DNA of 40,957 nt from 40CM-2-70-7 sp035505915 (lineage in GTDB: Bacteria; Gemmatimonadota; Gemmatimonadetes; Gemmatimonadales; GWC2-71-9), in the NCBI GenBank assembly GCA_035505915.1, contig DATJQI010000019.1, positions 1 through 40,957 of the forward strand. Reading direction: 5' to 3'. Numbering within the stretch: the stretch's first letter is position 1; each line of letters starts with the position of its first letter. Shown piece after piece: positions 1 through 7,785 of the stretch. The position numbers and the translations under genes were made by a program. Under the pieces are notes generated by a model, which was not told the origin of the DNA, did not search any database, and was given only the letters and a program-made list of their open reading frames with translations.

Positions 1-154
1 GCCGGCGGGGGTGGAGATGGTGATGCCGGGGGACAACACGAAGATGGCGATCGAGCTGATCACGCCGATCGCGATGGAAGAGGGCCTGCGCTTCGCGATC
101 CGGGAAGGCGGCCGGACGGTGGGCGCGGGCGTCGTCACGAAGATCAAGAAGTAA
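1..154 (+). CDS. tuf: Elongation factor Tu, C-terminal end (5' truncated by window)
   Basis: The frame starting at base 2 reads the last 50 residues of EF-Tu and stops with TAA at 152-154. Visible hallmarks are the domain III segments VEMVMPGDN, ELITPIAMEEG, RFAIREGGRTVGAG and the terminal VVTKIKK. EF-Tu is the GTPase that delivers aminoacyl-tRNA to the ribosome; this part is the tRNA-contacting beta-barrel. The gene sits directly upstream of rpsJ, the usual str/S10 junction, so it probably belongs to the same transcription unit. Only the C-terminus is in the window, so the GTPase domain cannot be judged. Confidence 0.97.
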   Translation, partial: PAGVEMVMPGDNTKMAIELITPIAMEEGLRFAIREGGRTVGAGVVTKIKK

Positions 155-164
155 CGAGGACACC

Positions 165-473
165 ATGCCCGGCAAGATTCGGATCCGCCTCAAGAGCTTC
201 GACCACGCCCTGATCGATCAGGCCGCGGCCGACATCGTGCGCACGGCGGAGAAGACCGGCGCGCAGGTCTCCGGGCCCATCCCCCTGCCCACCAAGCGGC
301 AGCTGTGGACGGTGCTCCGGAGCCCGCACATCGACAAGAAGAGCCGGGAGCAGTTCGAGCTCAAGACGCACAAGCGGCTCATCGACATCCTCGACTCGCG
401 GTCGCAGACGGTGGACGCGCTGACCAAGCTCGATCTGCCGGCGGGTGTGGATGTGGAGATCAAGGTCGAGTAG
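165..473 (+). CDS. rpsJ: 30S ribosomal protein S10
   Basis: This 102-residue protein has the family's usual length and is recognisable over its whole length, for example KIRIRLKSFDH, GPIPLPTKR and SREQFELKTHKRLIDI. S10 lies in the 30S head and also serves as NusE in antitermination complexes. It starts 10 bases after the tuf stop with a GAGGA ribosome-binding site at 156-160. It opens the S10 gene order (rpsJ, rplC, rplD, rplW, rplB and onward). No promoter is visible between tuf and rpsJ, so co-transcription with tuf is likely. Confidence 0.98.
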   Translation: MPGKIRIRLKSFDHALIDQAAADIVRTAEKTGAQVSGPIPLPTKRQLWTVLRSPHIDKKSREQFELKTHKRLIDILDSRSQTVDALTKLDLPAGVDVEIKVE

Positions 474-481
474 AGGAAGCC

Positions 482-1102
482 ATGAACGGACTGATCGGAC
501 GTAAACTCGGCATGACCCGCGTCTTCAATGACGAAGGCGCGCACGTGCCCGTGACCGTGATCGAGGCCGGTCCCTGCGCCGTCGTCCAGGTGGCGGGGGC
601 GCAGGCCCAGCTCGGCTTCGGGGCCAAGAAGGCCAAGCGCTCCAGCAAGGCCGTGGTGGGGCACGTGAAGGCGGCCGGCCTCGCGACCGCCCCGCGCGTG
701 ATCCACAGCTTCGCGGTGGGCGCCGAGGCGCCCAAGGCCGGGGACGCGGTGACCGTGGCCATCTTCGCCGCGGGCGACCGCGTGAAGGTCACCGGGGTCA
801 CCAAGGGCCGCGGGTTCCAGGGCGTGGTCCACCGCCATCACTTCGGCGGCGGGCCGGCCACCCACGGCAACACGCGGCACCGGAAGCCCGGCTCCATCGC
901 GCCGGGCACGGACCCGTCGCGGATCATCAAGGGCAAGCGGATGCCGGGGCACATGGGCGCCCGGCGCTTCACCGAGCTCGGCCTCATCGTCGTCCGGGTG
1001 GACGCCGAGCGCAATCTCCTCTTTGTGCGCGGCGCGGTGCCGGGCCCGATGAACGGGCTGTTGACCGTGCGCAAGCAGGGAGGCCGGAGCCGCCATGATT
1101 GA
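482..1102 (+). CDS. rplC: 50S ribosomal protein L3
   Basis: This is a 206-residue protein of normal length for L3. The segment around residues 109-160 carries the family signature with GGPATHG at 123-129 and GKRMPGHMG at 151-159, which reaches into the peptidyl-transferase region of 23S rRNA. The ATG at 482 is chosen because the protein then begins MNGLIGRKLGMT, as L3 does, and an AGAGGAAG ribosome-binding site precedes it at once; an in-frame start farther upstream would add unrelated sequence overlapping rpsJ. The gene overlaps rplD by 8 bases, suggesting translational coupling. Confidence 0.97.
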   Translation: MNGLIGRKLGMTRVFNDEGAHVPVTVIEAGPCAVVQVAGAQAQLGFGAKKAKRSSKAVVGHVKAAGLATAPRVIHSFAVGAEAPKAGDAVTVAIFAAGDRVKVTGVTKGRGFQGVVHRHHFGGGPATHGNTRHRKPGSIAPGTDPSRIIKGKRMPGHMGARRFTELGLIVVRVDAERNLLFVRGAVPGPMNGLLTVRKQGGRSRHD

Positions 1103-1730
1103 GGCCCCGCACTACTCGGCCGCCGGCGCCAAGCAGACCAAGGCCGTGGCGTTGCCCGAGGCGCTCTTCGACGGGACCGTGAACGAGCCGGTGCTCCATC
1201 AGGCCGTGATCACGTACCTGGCGAACCAGCGGCAGGGGACGCACCAGACCAAGACCCGCCATTTCGTGACCGGCGGCAATCAGAAGCCCTGGCGCCAGAA
1301 GGGCACCGGACGGGCCCGGCAGGGCTCGACCCGCGCGCCCCACTGGCGGCACGGCGGCATCGCGTTCGGGCCGCATCCGCGCGACTACCGGATGGGGATC
1401 CCGAAGAAGGTGCGCCAGCTGGCCCGGAAGTCGGCCCTGAACGCCCGGGCGCGCGAGGGCGCGCTGCTCGTGGTGGACGCGCTGGCCTACGACAAGCCGA
1501 AGACCAAGCCGTTCGCGGCGCTCCTCGGCAAGCTGGGCGTGGCGGAGAAGAAGGTGCTGGTGCTGACCGCCGACCTCCCGACCGCGCAGAACGTGTACCT
1601 CTCGGGCCGCAACCTCCCGACCGTGCGCGTGCTGCCGTTCCGCGACGCGACCGCCTACGAGATCCTGTGGTCGGACGCGGTGGTGGTGGAGCTGCCGGCC
1701 CTGAGCGGCCCGGAGACGGCCGATGTCTGA
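1095..1730 (+). CDS. rplD: 50S ribosomal protein L4
   Basis: The product is 211 residues, in the usual 200-210 range. Residues 46-125 form the rRNA-binding loop typical of L4, with GTGRARQGS at 70-78 and HWRHGGIAFGP at 83-93; the loop lines the peptide exit tunnel. In some bacteria L4 also represses the S10 operon, but no leader is visible here to test that. The start overlaps the end of rplC by 8 bases, and the 3' end overlaps rplW by 8 bases. Confidence 0.97.
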   Translation: MIEAPHYSAAGAKQTKAVALPEALFDGTVNEPVLHQAVITYLANQRQGTHQTKTRHFVTGGNQKPWRQKGTGRARQGSTRAPHWRHGGIAFGPHPRDYRMGIPKKVRQLARKSALNARAREGALLVVDALAYDKPKTKPFAALLGKLGVAEKKVLVLTADLPTAQNVYLSGRNLPTVRVLPFRDATAYEILWSDAVVVELPALSGPETADV

Positions 1731-2010
1731 TTACCTGACGACGATCGTGCGCGCGGTGGTGACCGAGAAGTCCTCGGCCGCCTACCAGGCGCGGAAGGAA
1801 TACGCGTTCGAGGTCCGCAAGGACGCCACCAAGCCCGAGATCAAGTCGGCGGTGGAGAAGCTGTTCAAGGTGAGCGTGACCGACGTCCGCACCCTGGTGG
1901 TGCGGGCCAAGCGCCGGACCTACGGCCGCACCCAGGGCCGGCGCCCGGCGTGGAAGAAGGCGATCGTGACGCTCCGCGAGGGCGACGCGATCCAGGTCTT
2001 CGAGGGCTGA
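1723..2010 (+). CDS. rplW: 50S ribosomal protein L23
   Basis: This 95-residue protein matches the compact bacterial L23, with VVTEKSSAAYQ and YAFEVRKDATKPEIKSAVE near the N-terminus and an arginine-rich loop (KRRTYGRTQGRRPAWKKA) before the last strand. L23 sits at the exit of the ribosomal tunnel and is the docking site for trigger factor and SRP. The gene starts inside the last codons of rplD and ends one base before the rplB start codon. Confidence 0.96.
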   Translation: MSDYLTTIVRAVVTEKSSAAYQARKEYAFEVRKDATKPEIKSAVEKLFKVSVTDVRTLVVRAKRRTYGRTQGRRPAWKKAIVTLREGDAIQVFEG

Positions 2011-2011
2011 C

Positions 2012-2851
2012 ATGGGCATTCGTCAATTCAAGCCGGTGACCCCGGCCACCCGGTTCCGCTCGGTGTCGGATTTCGCCGAGGTGACCAAGAGCACGCCGGA
2101 GAAGTCGCTGCTCGAGCCGTTGCGGCGGACCGGCGGGCGGAACAACAAGGGCCACGTCACCACGCGGCATCAGGGCGGCGGGCACAAGCGGCAGTACCGG
2201 CGGATCGACTTCCGCCGCGACAAGGCCGGGATTCCGGCCCGCGTGGCGGCGATCGAGTACGATCCCAACCGGACGTCACGGATCGCGCTCCTCCACTACG
2301 TGGACGGCGAGAAGCGCTACATCCTGCACCCCAAGGGCCTGAACGTGGGGGACACGGTGGTGTCGGGTCCGGGCTCGGACATCCGCATCGGCAACGCGAT
2401 GCCCCTGTTCGAGGTCCCGCTGGGCACCGCGGTGCACAACATCGAGCTGAAAATCGGCCGCGGCGGCCAGATGTGCCGCGGCGCCGGCACCAGCGCGCAG
2501 GTGGTGGCGAAGGAAGGCAACCACGTCACCCTCCGGCTCCGGTCCACGGAGATGCGGATGGTGCGCGGCGAGTGCCTGGCCACCGTGGGCGAGGTCGGCA
2601 ACGCCGAGCACGAGCTCCTGTCCATCGGCAAGGCGGGGAAGACCCGCTGGCTGGGGCGGCGCTCGAAGGTCCGCGGCGTGGCGATGAACCCCGTCGACCA
2701 CCCGCTGGGCGGCGGCGAGGGCAAGAGCTCGGGCGGGCGTCCGCCGACGTCCCCCTGGGGCAAGCCGGAAGGCAAGAAGACGCGGCATAAGAAGAAGGCG
2801 TCCACGAAACTCATCGTGCGCGGCCGGAAGCGCGGGAAGGCGACGCAGTAA
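2012..2851 (+). CDS. rplB: 50S ribosomal protein L2
   Basis: The 279-residue product is slightly longer than the 273-residue E. coli protein and aligns along the whole chain (GGRNNKGHVTTRHQGGGHK at 41-59, the NPVDH region at 226-230). The His of NPVDH, equivalent to the functionally important E. coli His229, is present as residue 230; the next His of the usual HPHGGGEG run is Leu232 here. L2 is needed for subunit association and peptidyl-transferase assembly. A GAGGG ribosome-binding site precedes the ATG, and the stop overlaps the rpsS start (TAATG). Confidence 0.98.
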   Translation: MGIRQFKPVTPATRFRSVSDFAEVTKSTPEKSLLEPLRRTGGRNNKGHVTTRHQGGGHKRQYRRIDFRRDKAGIPARVAAIEYDPNRTSRIALLHYVDGEKRYILHPKGLNVGDTVVSGPGSDIRIGNAMPLFEVPLGTAVHNIELKIGRGGQMCRGAGTSAQVVAKEGNHVTLRLRSTEMRMVRGECLATVGEVGNAEHELLSIGKAGKTRWLGRRSKVRGVAMNPVDHPLGGGEGKSSGGRPPTSPWGKPEGKKTRHKKKASTKLIVRGRKRGKATQ

Positions 2852-3165
2852 TGGCACGGAGCGTCAAGAAGGGGCCCTACGTCGAGGAGTCGTTGCGCCT
2901 CAAGATCCAGGCCCTCAACGAGAAGAACGAGAAAAAGGTCTTCAAGACCTGGTCGCGGCGGAGCACCATCACGCCGGACTTCGTGGGGCACACGCTGGCC
3001 GTGCACAACGGGAACAAGTTCATCCCGGTGTACGTGACCGAGAACATGGTGGGCCACAAGCTCGGCGAGTTCGCCGCGACGCGGCTCTTCCGCGGGCACA
3101 GCGCCAAGGGCTCGGCGGAGAAGGAAGCCGAAGGCACGCCGCCGGCCGAAGAAGGGAAGAAGTAA
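2851..3165 (+). CDS. rpsS: 30S ribosomal protein S19
   Basis: The first 85 residues are a canonical S19 (MARSVKKGPYVEE, STITPDFVGHTLAVHNG, GHKLGEFAATRLFRGHS). S19 lies in the 30S head and, with S13, contacts the A-site tRNA and the L5 bridge. The protein is 104 residues, about 12-15 longer than most, because of a tail from about residue 86 rich in Lys, Glu, Ala and Pro. Several neighbouring ribosomal proteins carry similar charged extensions. The gene overlaps rplB by one base. Confidence 0.97.
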   Translation: MARSVKKGPYVEESLRLKIQALNEKNEKKVFKTWSRRSTITPDFVGHTLAVHNGNKFIPVYVTENMVGHKLGEFAATRLFRGHSAKGSAEKEAEGTPPAEEGKK

Positions 3166-3168
3166 CCC

Positions 3169-3633
3169 ATGGAAGCGCGAGCGATTCAGACGGCGGTCCG
3201 CCAGTCGGCGCGGAAGATGCGCCTGGTCATCGACCAGATCCGGGGCCGGGCGGTGCCGGAGGCGGACGCCATTCTGCGGTTCTCGAAGAAGACGGCGGCG
3301 GTCCAGATCCGGAAAGTGCTCAAGTCGGCCGTGGCCAACGCCGAGCGGTCCGCGGAGCGGCAGAACGAGCGGCTGGACGTGGACACGCTCCGGGTGCGCT
3401 ACGCCGTGGTGAACGAGGGGCCGACCCTCAAGCGGTTCACGATGGCGGCGATGGGCCGGGGCACGCCGATCAAGAAGCGGACGAGCCACGTGGAGATCCG
3501 CGTGGGCGCGGACGCGGTGAAGCCCAAGCCGGCGCCGACCCCCAAGAAGGAGGCCGCCAAGGCCAAGGGGAAGGCGGCGGAGGCGAAGGTGGTTGAACGC
3601 GCGGCGAAGCCTCGCGCGAAAAAGGGGAAATAG
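3169..3633 (+). CDS. rplV: 50S ribosomal protein L22
   Basis: Residues 1-113 are a normal L22, with the beta-hairpin region that lines the exit tunnel (TLKRFTMAAMGRGTPIKKRT at 86-105) and the terminal SHVEIRV strand. Residues 115-154 form an extra tail made mostly of Lys, Ala, Pro and Glu, so the protein is about 40 residues longer than E. coli L22. The start lies 3 bases after the rpsS stop with an AAGGGAAG ribosome-binding site inside rpsS. The stop TAG touches the rpsC start codon. Confidence 0.96.
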   Translation: MEARAIQTAVRQSARKMRLVIDQIRGRAVPEADAILRFSKKTAAVQIRKVLKSAVANAERSAERQNERLDVDTLRVRYAVVNEGPTLKRFTMAAMGRGTPIKKRTSHVEIRVGADAVKPKPAPTPKKEAAKAKGKAAEAKVVERAAKPRAKKGK

Positions 3634-4293
3634 ATGGGTCAGAAAACACATCCCTACGGGTTCCGACTCGGGATCGTCAAGCCCTGGCGCTCCCGGTACT
3701 ACGCGCGGCGGGACTTCCCGGAGCTGCTCAAGGAGGACGAGCTGATCCGGAAGTACCTGAAGACGCGGCTGTCGCACGCCGCCATCGCCGACATCCACAT
3801 CGAGCGGAAGCCCGGCAAGGTGACCGTGACGGTGCACACCGGACGGCCCGGCGTGGTGATCGGCAAGCGCGGGGCGGAAGTGGACAAGCTCCGGGACGAG
3901 CTGGCCCAGCTGACCGGCAAGGAAGTCGGGATCAACGTCGAGGAGATCAAGCGTCCCGAGCTGGACGCGCAGCTGGTGGGTGACAGCATCGTGCATCAGC
4001 TCAACCAGCGCATCTCGTTCCGCCGCGCGATGAAGCGCGCGGTGCAGAGCGCGATGCGGATGGGCGCGCAGGGCATCAAGATCAAGTGCGCGGGCCGCCT
4101 GGGCGGCGCCGAAATCGCGCGCACGGAAGGCTATCACGAGGGGCGGGTGCCGTTGCACACGCTCCGGGCCGACGTGGACTACGCCACCTCGACCGCGAAG
4201 ACCACCTACGGCACCATCGGGGTGAAGGTGTGGATCTTCAAGGGCGAGCGGACGGAAGATCTGCACGGCCGGACCTATTCGACGGGCGTCTGA
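3634..4293 (+). CDS. rpsC: 30S ribosomal protein S3
   Basis: The 219-residue protein begins MGQKTHPYGFRLGI as S3 does and contains the type II KH domain with the RNA-binding loop VVIGKRGAEVDKL near residues 74-86. The C-terminal domain carries KCAGRLGGAEIARTE, the S3 signature. S3 forms part of the mRNA entry channel and helicase activity of the 30S subunit. It starts on the base after the rplV stop, with AAGGGGA as ribosome-binding site. Confidence 0.98.
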   Translation: MGQKTHPYGFRLGIVKPWRSRYYARRDFPELLKEDELIRKYLKTRLSHAAIADIHIERKPGKVTVTVHTGRPGVVIGKRGAEVDKLRDELAQLTGKEVGINVEEIKRPELDAQLVGDSIVHQLNQRISFRRAMKRAVQSAMRMGAQGIKIKCAGRLGGAEIARTEGYHEGRVPLHTLRADVDYATSTAKTTYGTIGVKVWIFKGERTEDLHGRTYSTGV

Positions 4294-4296
4294 GCC

Positions 4297-4710
4297 ATGC
4301 TGGCACCGAAGCGCGTCAAGTTCCGGAAGCGGTTCAAGGGCAACACCAACGGGAACGCCACCCGCGGGAACACCGTGGCGTTCGGGCACTACGGCCTGAT
4401 GTCGCTCGATCCCGGCTGGATCACCAACCGGCAGATCGAGGCGGCTCGCGTGGCGCTCACCCGCGAGATGAAGCGGGGCGGCAAGGTGTGGATCCGGCTC
4501 TTCCCGGACAAGCCGATCACCAAGAAGCCGGCCGAGACCCGCATGGGGAAGGGGAAGGGCAACCCCGAGGGCTGGGTGGCGGTGGTGAAGCCCGGCCGCG
4601 TGATGTTCGAGGTCGAGGGCATCGAGGAGAAGCTGGCGCGGGAAGCGCTCGAGCTGGCGGCGGCCAAGCTGCCGATCAAGTCGAAGTTCGTGAAGCGGGA
4701 GGAGCGCTAA
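4297..4710 (+). CDS. rplP: 50S ribosomal protein L16
   Basis: This 137-residue protein is a full-length L16: MLAPKRVKFRKRFKG at the N-terminus, an arginine/glycine-rich first third, and GKGKGNPEGWVAVVKPGRVMFEVEG in the second half. L16 supports A-site tRNA accommodation on the 50S subunit. The gene begins 3 bases after the rpsC stop; its ribosome-binding site is weak, so translation may depend on coupling to rpsC. Confidence 0.97.
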   Translation: MLAPKRVKFRKRFKGNTNGNATRGNTVAFGHYGLMSLDPGWITNRQIEAARVALTREMKRGGKVWIRLFPDKPITKKPAETRMGKGKGNPEGWVAVVKPGRVMFEVEGIEEKLAREALELAAAKLPIKSKFVKREER

Positions 4711-4711
4711 G

Positions 4712-4915
4712 ATGGCCAGGCAGGCGAAGCCCGGGGATCTCCGGGAGCTGAAGACCGCGGATCTGGAGCAGCAGCTGGCGACGCTCCGCGAGGAGCGCTT
4801 CCGGCTCGCGTTCCGGTCGGCCACGGAGTCCATCGAGAATCCGCTCCAGTTCCGCGCCATCCGGCGGCACATCGCCCGGATCGAGACCATTCTGCGGGAA
4901 AGGCGTACGGCATGA
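4712..4915 (+). CDS. rpmC: 50S ribosomal protein L29
   Basis: This is a 67-residue helical-hairpin protein with the L29 pattern: DLRELKTADLEQQLATLREE in helix 1 and the ending RAIRRHIARIETILRERR. L29 lies near the tunnel exit beside L23. The gene starts one base after the rplP stop with a strong GGGAGGAG ribosome-binding site, and its stop overlaps the rpsQ start by 4 bases (ATGA). Confidence 0.95.
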   Translation: MARQAKPGDLRELKTADLEQQLATLREERFRLAFRSATESIENPLQFRAIRRHIARIETILRERRTA

Positions 4916-5160
4916 GGGGCACCCGGAAGGTCCGCATCGGCGTGGTGGTGAGCGACAAGATGCAGAAGACCGTCACGGTCTCGCTCGAGCGCCGCTATCC
5001 GCACGCGGTGTACGGCAAGCAGATGACCCGGAGCAAGACGGTGGCGGCCCACGACGAGCAGGGCGCCAAGGCGGGCGACACGGTCCGGATCGAAGAGACG
5101 CGCCCGCTCTCCAAGACCAAGCGGTGGCGCGTGGTCGCAATCGTCGAACGCGCGAAGTAG
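4912..5160 (+). CDS. rpsQ: 30S ribosomal protein S17
   Basis: The 82-residue product is a complete S17 OB-fold protein, with RKVRIGVVVSDKMQKTVTV in the first strands and GDTVRIEETRPLSKTKRWRVV near the end. S17 is a primary 16S rRNA-binding protein. The ATG overlaps the rpmC stop (ATGA), a usual sign of translational coupling. Confidence 0.96.
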   Translation: MRGTRKVRIGVVVSDKMQKTVTVSLERRYPHAVYGKQMTRSKTVAAHDEQGAKAGDTVRIEETRPLSKTKRWRVVAIVERAK

Positions 5161-5178
5161 GCGGAGAGGGGAACGACC

Positions 5179-5547
5179 GTGGTACAACAGGAATCGAGGC
5201 TCAAGATCGCGGACAACTCCGGCGCGCGCAGCGCGCTGGTGATCCGCGTGCTGGGCGGGTCCAAGCGCCGCTACGCGGGGCTCGGGGACATCGTGGTGGT
5301 CACCATCAAGGACGCCATCCCCACCGGCCAGGTGAAGAAGGGCGAGGTCGCCAAGGCCGTGATCGTCCGCACCGCCAAGGAAACCAAGCGGAAGGACGGG
5401 TCCTACATCCGCTTCGACGAGAATGCCGCCGTGCTGATCAACGATCAGGGCGAGCCGCGCGCCACCCGCATCTTCGGCCCCGTGGGCCGCGAGCTGCGGG
5501 AGAAGCGGTTCATGAAGATCGTGTCGCTGGCGCCGGAGGTCATCTGA
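5179..5547 (+). CDS. rplN: 50S ribosomal protein L14
   Basis: The protein is 122 residues, exactly the standard length. GTG at 5179 is the start because it gives MVQQESRLKIADNSGA, the canonical L14 N-terminus, and a GGAGAGGGG ribosome-binding site lies just upstream. Other family segments are GDIVVVTIKDAIP, RFDENAAVLIND and TRIFGPVGRELR. L14 forms intersubunit bridges and is the binding site of the silencing factor RsfS. Confidence 0.97.
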   Translation: MVQQESRLKIADNSGARSALVIRVLGGSKRRYAGLGDIVVVTIKDAIPTGQVKKGEVAKAVIVRTAKETKRKDGSYIRFDENAAVLINDQGEPRATRIFGPVGRELREKRFMKIVSLAPEVI

Positions 5548-5548
5548 C

Positions 5549-5935
5549 ATGAGGCGTCTGGTCTACAAGAAGAGCCGCAAGGTCCGGGGCACCGAGCCCG
5601 AGCGGCACAAGCTGCACATCGCCAAGGGTGACACCGTCCGGGTCATCCGGGGCGACGACCGCGGCAAGGAAGGGAAAGTCCTCCACGTCCACCCCAAGGT
5701 GTTCCGGGTGGTGGTCGAGGGCGTCAACGTGGTCAAGAAGCATCAGCGGGCCACGAGTCCCCAGTCGGAGAGCGGCATCATCGAGTTCCCGGCGCCCATC
5801 TCGGCCGCGAACGTGATGCTCCTCGATCCCAAGTCGGGCGAGCCCACGCGGGTGCGCCGGCGGCGGGACCAGGACGGAACCATCGAGCGGATCGCGGTGA
5901 AGTCGGGCCAGCCGATCCCGCGCGCGAGGCAATAA
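5549..5935 (+). CDS. rplX: 50S ribosomal protein L24
   Basis: The 128-residue product contains the KOW motif (KGDTVRVIRGDDRGKEGKVL, about residues 26-45) and the downstream VEGVNVVKKHQRA and MLLDPKSGEPTRVRRR segments of L24. It is about 20 residues longer than E. coli L24 because of extra sequence at both ends. L24 starts assembly of the 50S subunit. The stop TAA overlaps the rplE start by one base. Confidence 0.95.
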   Translation: MRRLVYKKSRKVRGTEPERHKLHIAKGDTVRVIRGDDRGKEGKVLHVHPKVFRVVVEGVNVVKKHQRATSPQSESGIIEFPAPISAANVMLLDPKSGEPTRVRRRRDQDGTIERIAVKSGQPIPRARQ

Positions 5936-6621
5936 TGGCGGACACCAAGGAAAAGCAGCAGGAGAAGCACGAGAAGCAGGGGAAGAAGGAGAAGACCGGG
6001 AAGAAGTCGGCCCCGGCCCGCGAGCCCGCGGCCGAGGCCCCCGCGGGGGAGCCGGCCCCCCGCCCGCGCCTGCTCGACCATTACGAGCAGCGGGTCCGGC
6101 CCCGGCTGCAGCAGCAGTTCGGATTCACGAACCCGCACCAGATCCCGAAGCTGGTCAAGATCGTGCTGAACGTCGGGATCGGGGACGCGTCCAAGAATCC
6201 CAAGGTGCTCGAGGCCGCCGTCTCCGAGCTGGGCGCCATCACCGGGCAGCAGCCGGTGGTGACGAAGGCCAAGAAGGCGATCGCGAATTTCAACCTCCGC
6301 GCCGGCGTGCCCATCGGCTGCGCCGTGACCCTGCGGGGCGCGCGGATGTTCGAGTTCCTGGACCGCTTCATCAACGTGGCGGTGCCGCGGATGCGCGACT
6401 TCCGGGGGCTGCCGGACAAGAGCTTCGACGGGCGCGGCAACTACACGCTCGGCGTGAAGGAGCAGATGATCTTCCCGGAGATCGACTACGACAAGGTCGA
6501 GAAGATCCACGGGATGGACATCACGTTCGTGACCACCGCGGGGCGCGACGACGCGGCGCTCGCCCTGCTCCGTGAGATGGGGATGCCGTTCCGGGGCGAA
6601 GCCCCGGTCGTGGCCGCTTAG
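5935..6621 (+). CDS. rplE: 50S ribosomal protein L5 with charged N-terminal extension
   Basis: From about residue 44 on this is a normal L5: LLDHYEQRVRPRL, IPKLVKIVLNVGIGDAS, AIANFNLRAGVPIGCAVTLRG and MDITFVTTAGRDDAALALL. L5 binds 5S rRNA in the central protuberance. The first about 43 residues are an extension rich first in Lys/Glu, then in Ala/Pro, so the protein has 228 residues against about 180 usually. The ATG at 5935 overlaps the rplX stop and has a GAGG site; no ATG lies at the position where a standard-length L5 would begin, which supports the extended start. Confidence 0.95.
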   Translation: MADTKEKQQEKHEKQGKKEKTGKKSAPAREPAAEAPAGEPAPRPRLLDHYEQRVRPRLQQQFGFTNPHQIPKLVKIVLNVGIGDASKNPKVLEAAVSELGAITGQQPVVTKAKKAIANFNLRAGVPIGCAVTLRGARMFEFLDRFINVAVPRMRDFRGLPDKSFDGRGNYTLGVKEQMIFPEIDYDKVEKIHGMDITFVTTAGRDDAALALLREMGMPFRGEAPVVAA

Positions 6622-6631
6622 GAGATCCGAG

Positions 6632-6817
6632 ATGGCGAAGAAGTGCTGGGTCGAGAAGGTCAAGCGGAAGCCCAAGTTCAAGGTGCGGGGCTACTATCGC
6701 TGCCAACGCTGCGGCCGCAGTCGCGGCACGCTGCGCAAGTTCAAGTTGTGCCGCATCTGTTTCCGTGAGCTCGCGCTCCGCGGGGAGATCCCGGGCGTGC
6801 GCAAAGCCAGCTGGTAA
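6632..6817 (+). CDS. rpsZ: 30S ribosomal protein S14, zinc-binding (type Z)
   Basis: This 61-residue protein has the short zinc-ribbon form of S14, with a C-x2-C-x12-C-x2-C arrangement (CQRC and CRIC) and the terminal GVRKASW. Zinc-free S14 paralogues are about 100 residues and lack these cysteines. The ATG at 6632 follows an AGGAGAT ribosome-binding site; earlier in-frame starts lie inside rplE and give unrelated sequence. Its position between rplE and rpsH is the conserved one. Confidence 0.97.
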   Translation: MAKKCWVEKVKRKPKFKVRGYYRCQRCGRSRGTLRKFKLCRICFRELALRGEIPGVRKASW

Positions 6818-6832
6818 AGGACGGTCGACCGC

Positions 6833-7228
6833 ATGAGCATGACTGATCCCGTCGCCGACATGCTGACCCGGGTGCGCAACGCCTGTATGGCGGGCCACCG
6901 CCGGGTCGATATGCCGGTGTCAAAACTGAAGGCCGAGATCGCGCGGCTGCTCCGTGACAACGCCTATATCCAGGACTTCAAGATCCTGGACGACGGCAAG
7001 CACGGCCTGCTGCGGCTCTACCTGAAATACCACAACGACGCCCCCGTCATCCGCGAGCTGCAGCGGATCTCGGCGCCCGGGCTCCGCCGCTACGTCAAGG
7101 CGCGTGAGATCCCGCGGGTGAAGAACGGGCTGGGAATCGCGATTCTCAGCACGCCTCAGGGCCTGATGACCGACCGCGAAGCCCGGACCGCCCGCGTGGG
7201 CGGCGAGCTGCTCGCGGTGGTCTGGTAG
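6833..7228 (+). CDS. rpsH: 30S ribosomal protein S8
   Basis: The 131-residue product is a full S8: MTDPVADMLTRVRNA at the N-terminus and GLGIAILSTPQGLMTDREAR with VGGELLAVVW at the C-terminus. S8 binds 16S rRNA helix 21 and in enteric bacteria represses the spc operon by binding a similar element in the rplE mRNA; that feedback was not tested here. An AAAGGA ribosome-binding site precedes the ATG. Confidence 0.97.
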   Translation: MSMTDPVADMLTRVRNACMAGHRRVDMPVSKLKAEIARLLRDNAYIQDFKILDDGKHGLLRLYLKYHNDAPVIRELQRISAPGLRRYVKAREIPRVKNGLGIAILSTPQGLMTDREARTARVGGELLAVVW

Positions 7229-7237
7229 GAGGCGGCG

Positions 7238-7783
7238 ATGTCCCGTATCGGCAAGAAACCCGTGCCGCTGCCCCAGGGCGTCACCGCGGCCGTCCAGGGC
7301 CGGTCCCTGACCGTGAAGGGCCCCAAAGGGGAGATCTCCCGGGTCTTCCACCCCGACATGTCGCTCGTGGTGGACGCGGAGACCGTCGTCGTGAAGCGCC
7401 CCTCGGACGAGAACCGGCACAAGGCGCTCCACGGCCTGTCCCGCACGCTCGTCGCCAACATGGTGGAAGGCGTGACCAAGGGGTTCGCCAAGGCCCTCGA
7501 GATCCAGGGCGTGGGCTACAAGGCGGAGCCGAAGCCCTTCGGGGTCCAGCTCGTGGTGGGGTTCTCCCACCCGGTGCCGTACCACGCGCCGAAAGGCATC
7601 AAGATCTCGGTGGATAACAACGTGCTGGTGAAGATCGAAGGCGTCGACAAGGAGCTGGTGGGGCAGGTCGCGGCCGAGCTGCGCGCCGTGAAGCCCCCCG
7701 AGCCCTACAAGGGCAAAGGCATTCGTTATCAGGGCGAGCAGGTCCGGCGGAAGGCCGGCAAGACCGCCCAGGCGGCCAAGTAA
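7238..7783 (+). CDS. rplF: 50S ribosomal protein L6
   Basis: The 181-residue protein has the two-repeat L6 architecture, starting MSRIGKKPVPLPQGV and ending in the GVDKELVGQVAAELRAVKPP and YKGKGIRYQGEQVRRKAGK segments that contact the sarcin-ricin region. A TAGGAGG ribosome-binding site precedes the ATG. It lies 9 bases after rpsH and 2 bases before rplR. Confidence 0.97.
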   Translation: MSRIGKKPVPLPQGVTAAVQGRSLTVKGPKGEISRVFHPDMSLVVDAETVVVKRPSDENRHKALHGLSRTLVANMVEGVTKGFAKALEIQGVGYKAEPKPFGVQLVVGFSHPVPYHAPKGIKISVDNNVLVKIEGVDKELVGQVAAELRAVKPPEPYKGKGIRYQGEQVRRKAGKTAQAAK

Positions 7784-7785
7784 CC

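Noticed and set aside
2317..5550. A 1077-residue open frame on the - strand opposite rplB to rplN
   Set aside because: It is antisense to a dense, certain set of ribosomal genes. Its His/Arg/Leu-rich composition is what GC-rich codons give when read on the opposite strand.
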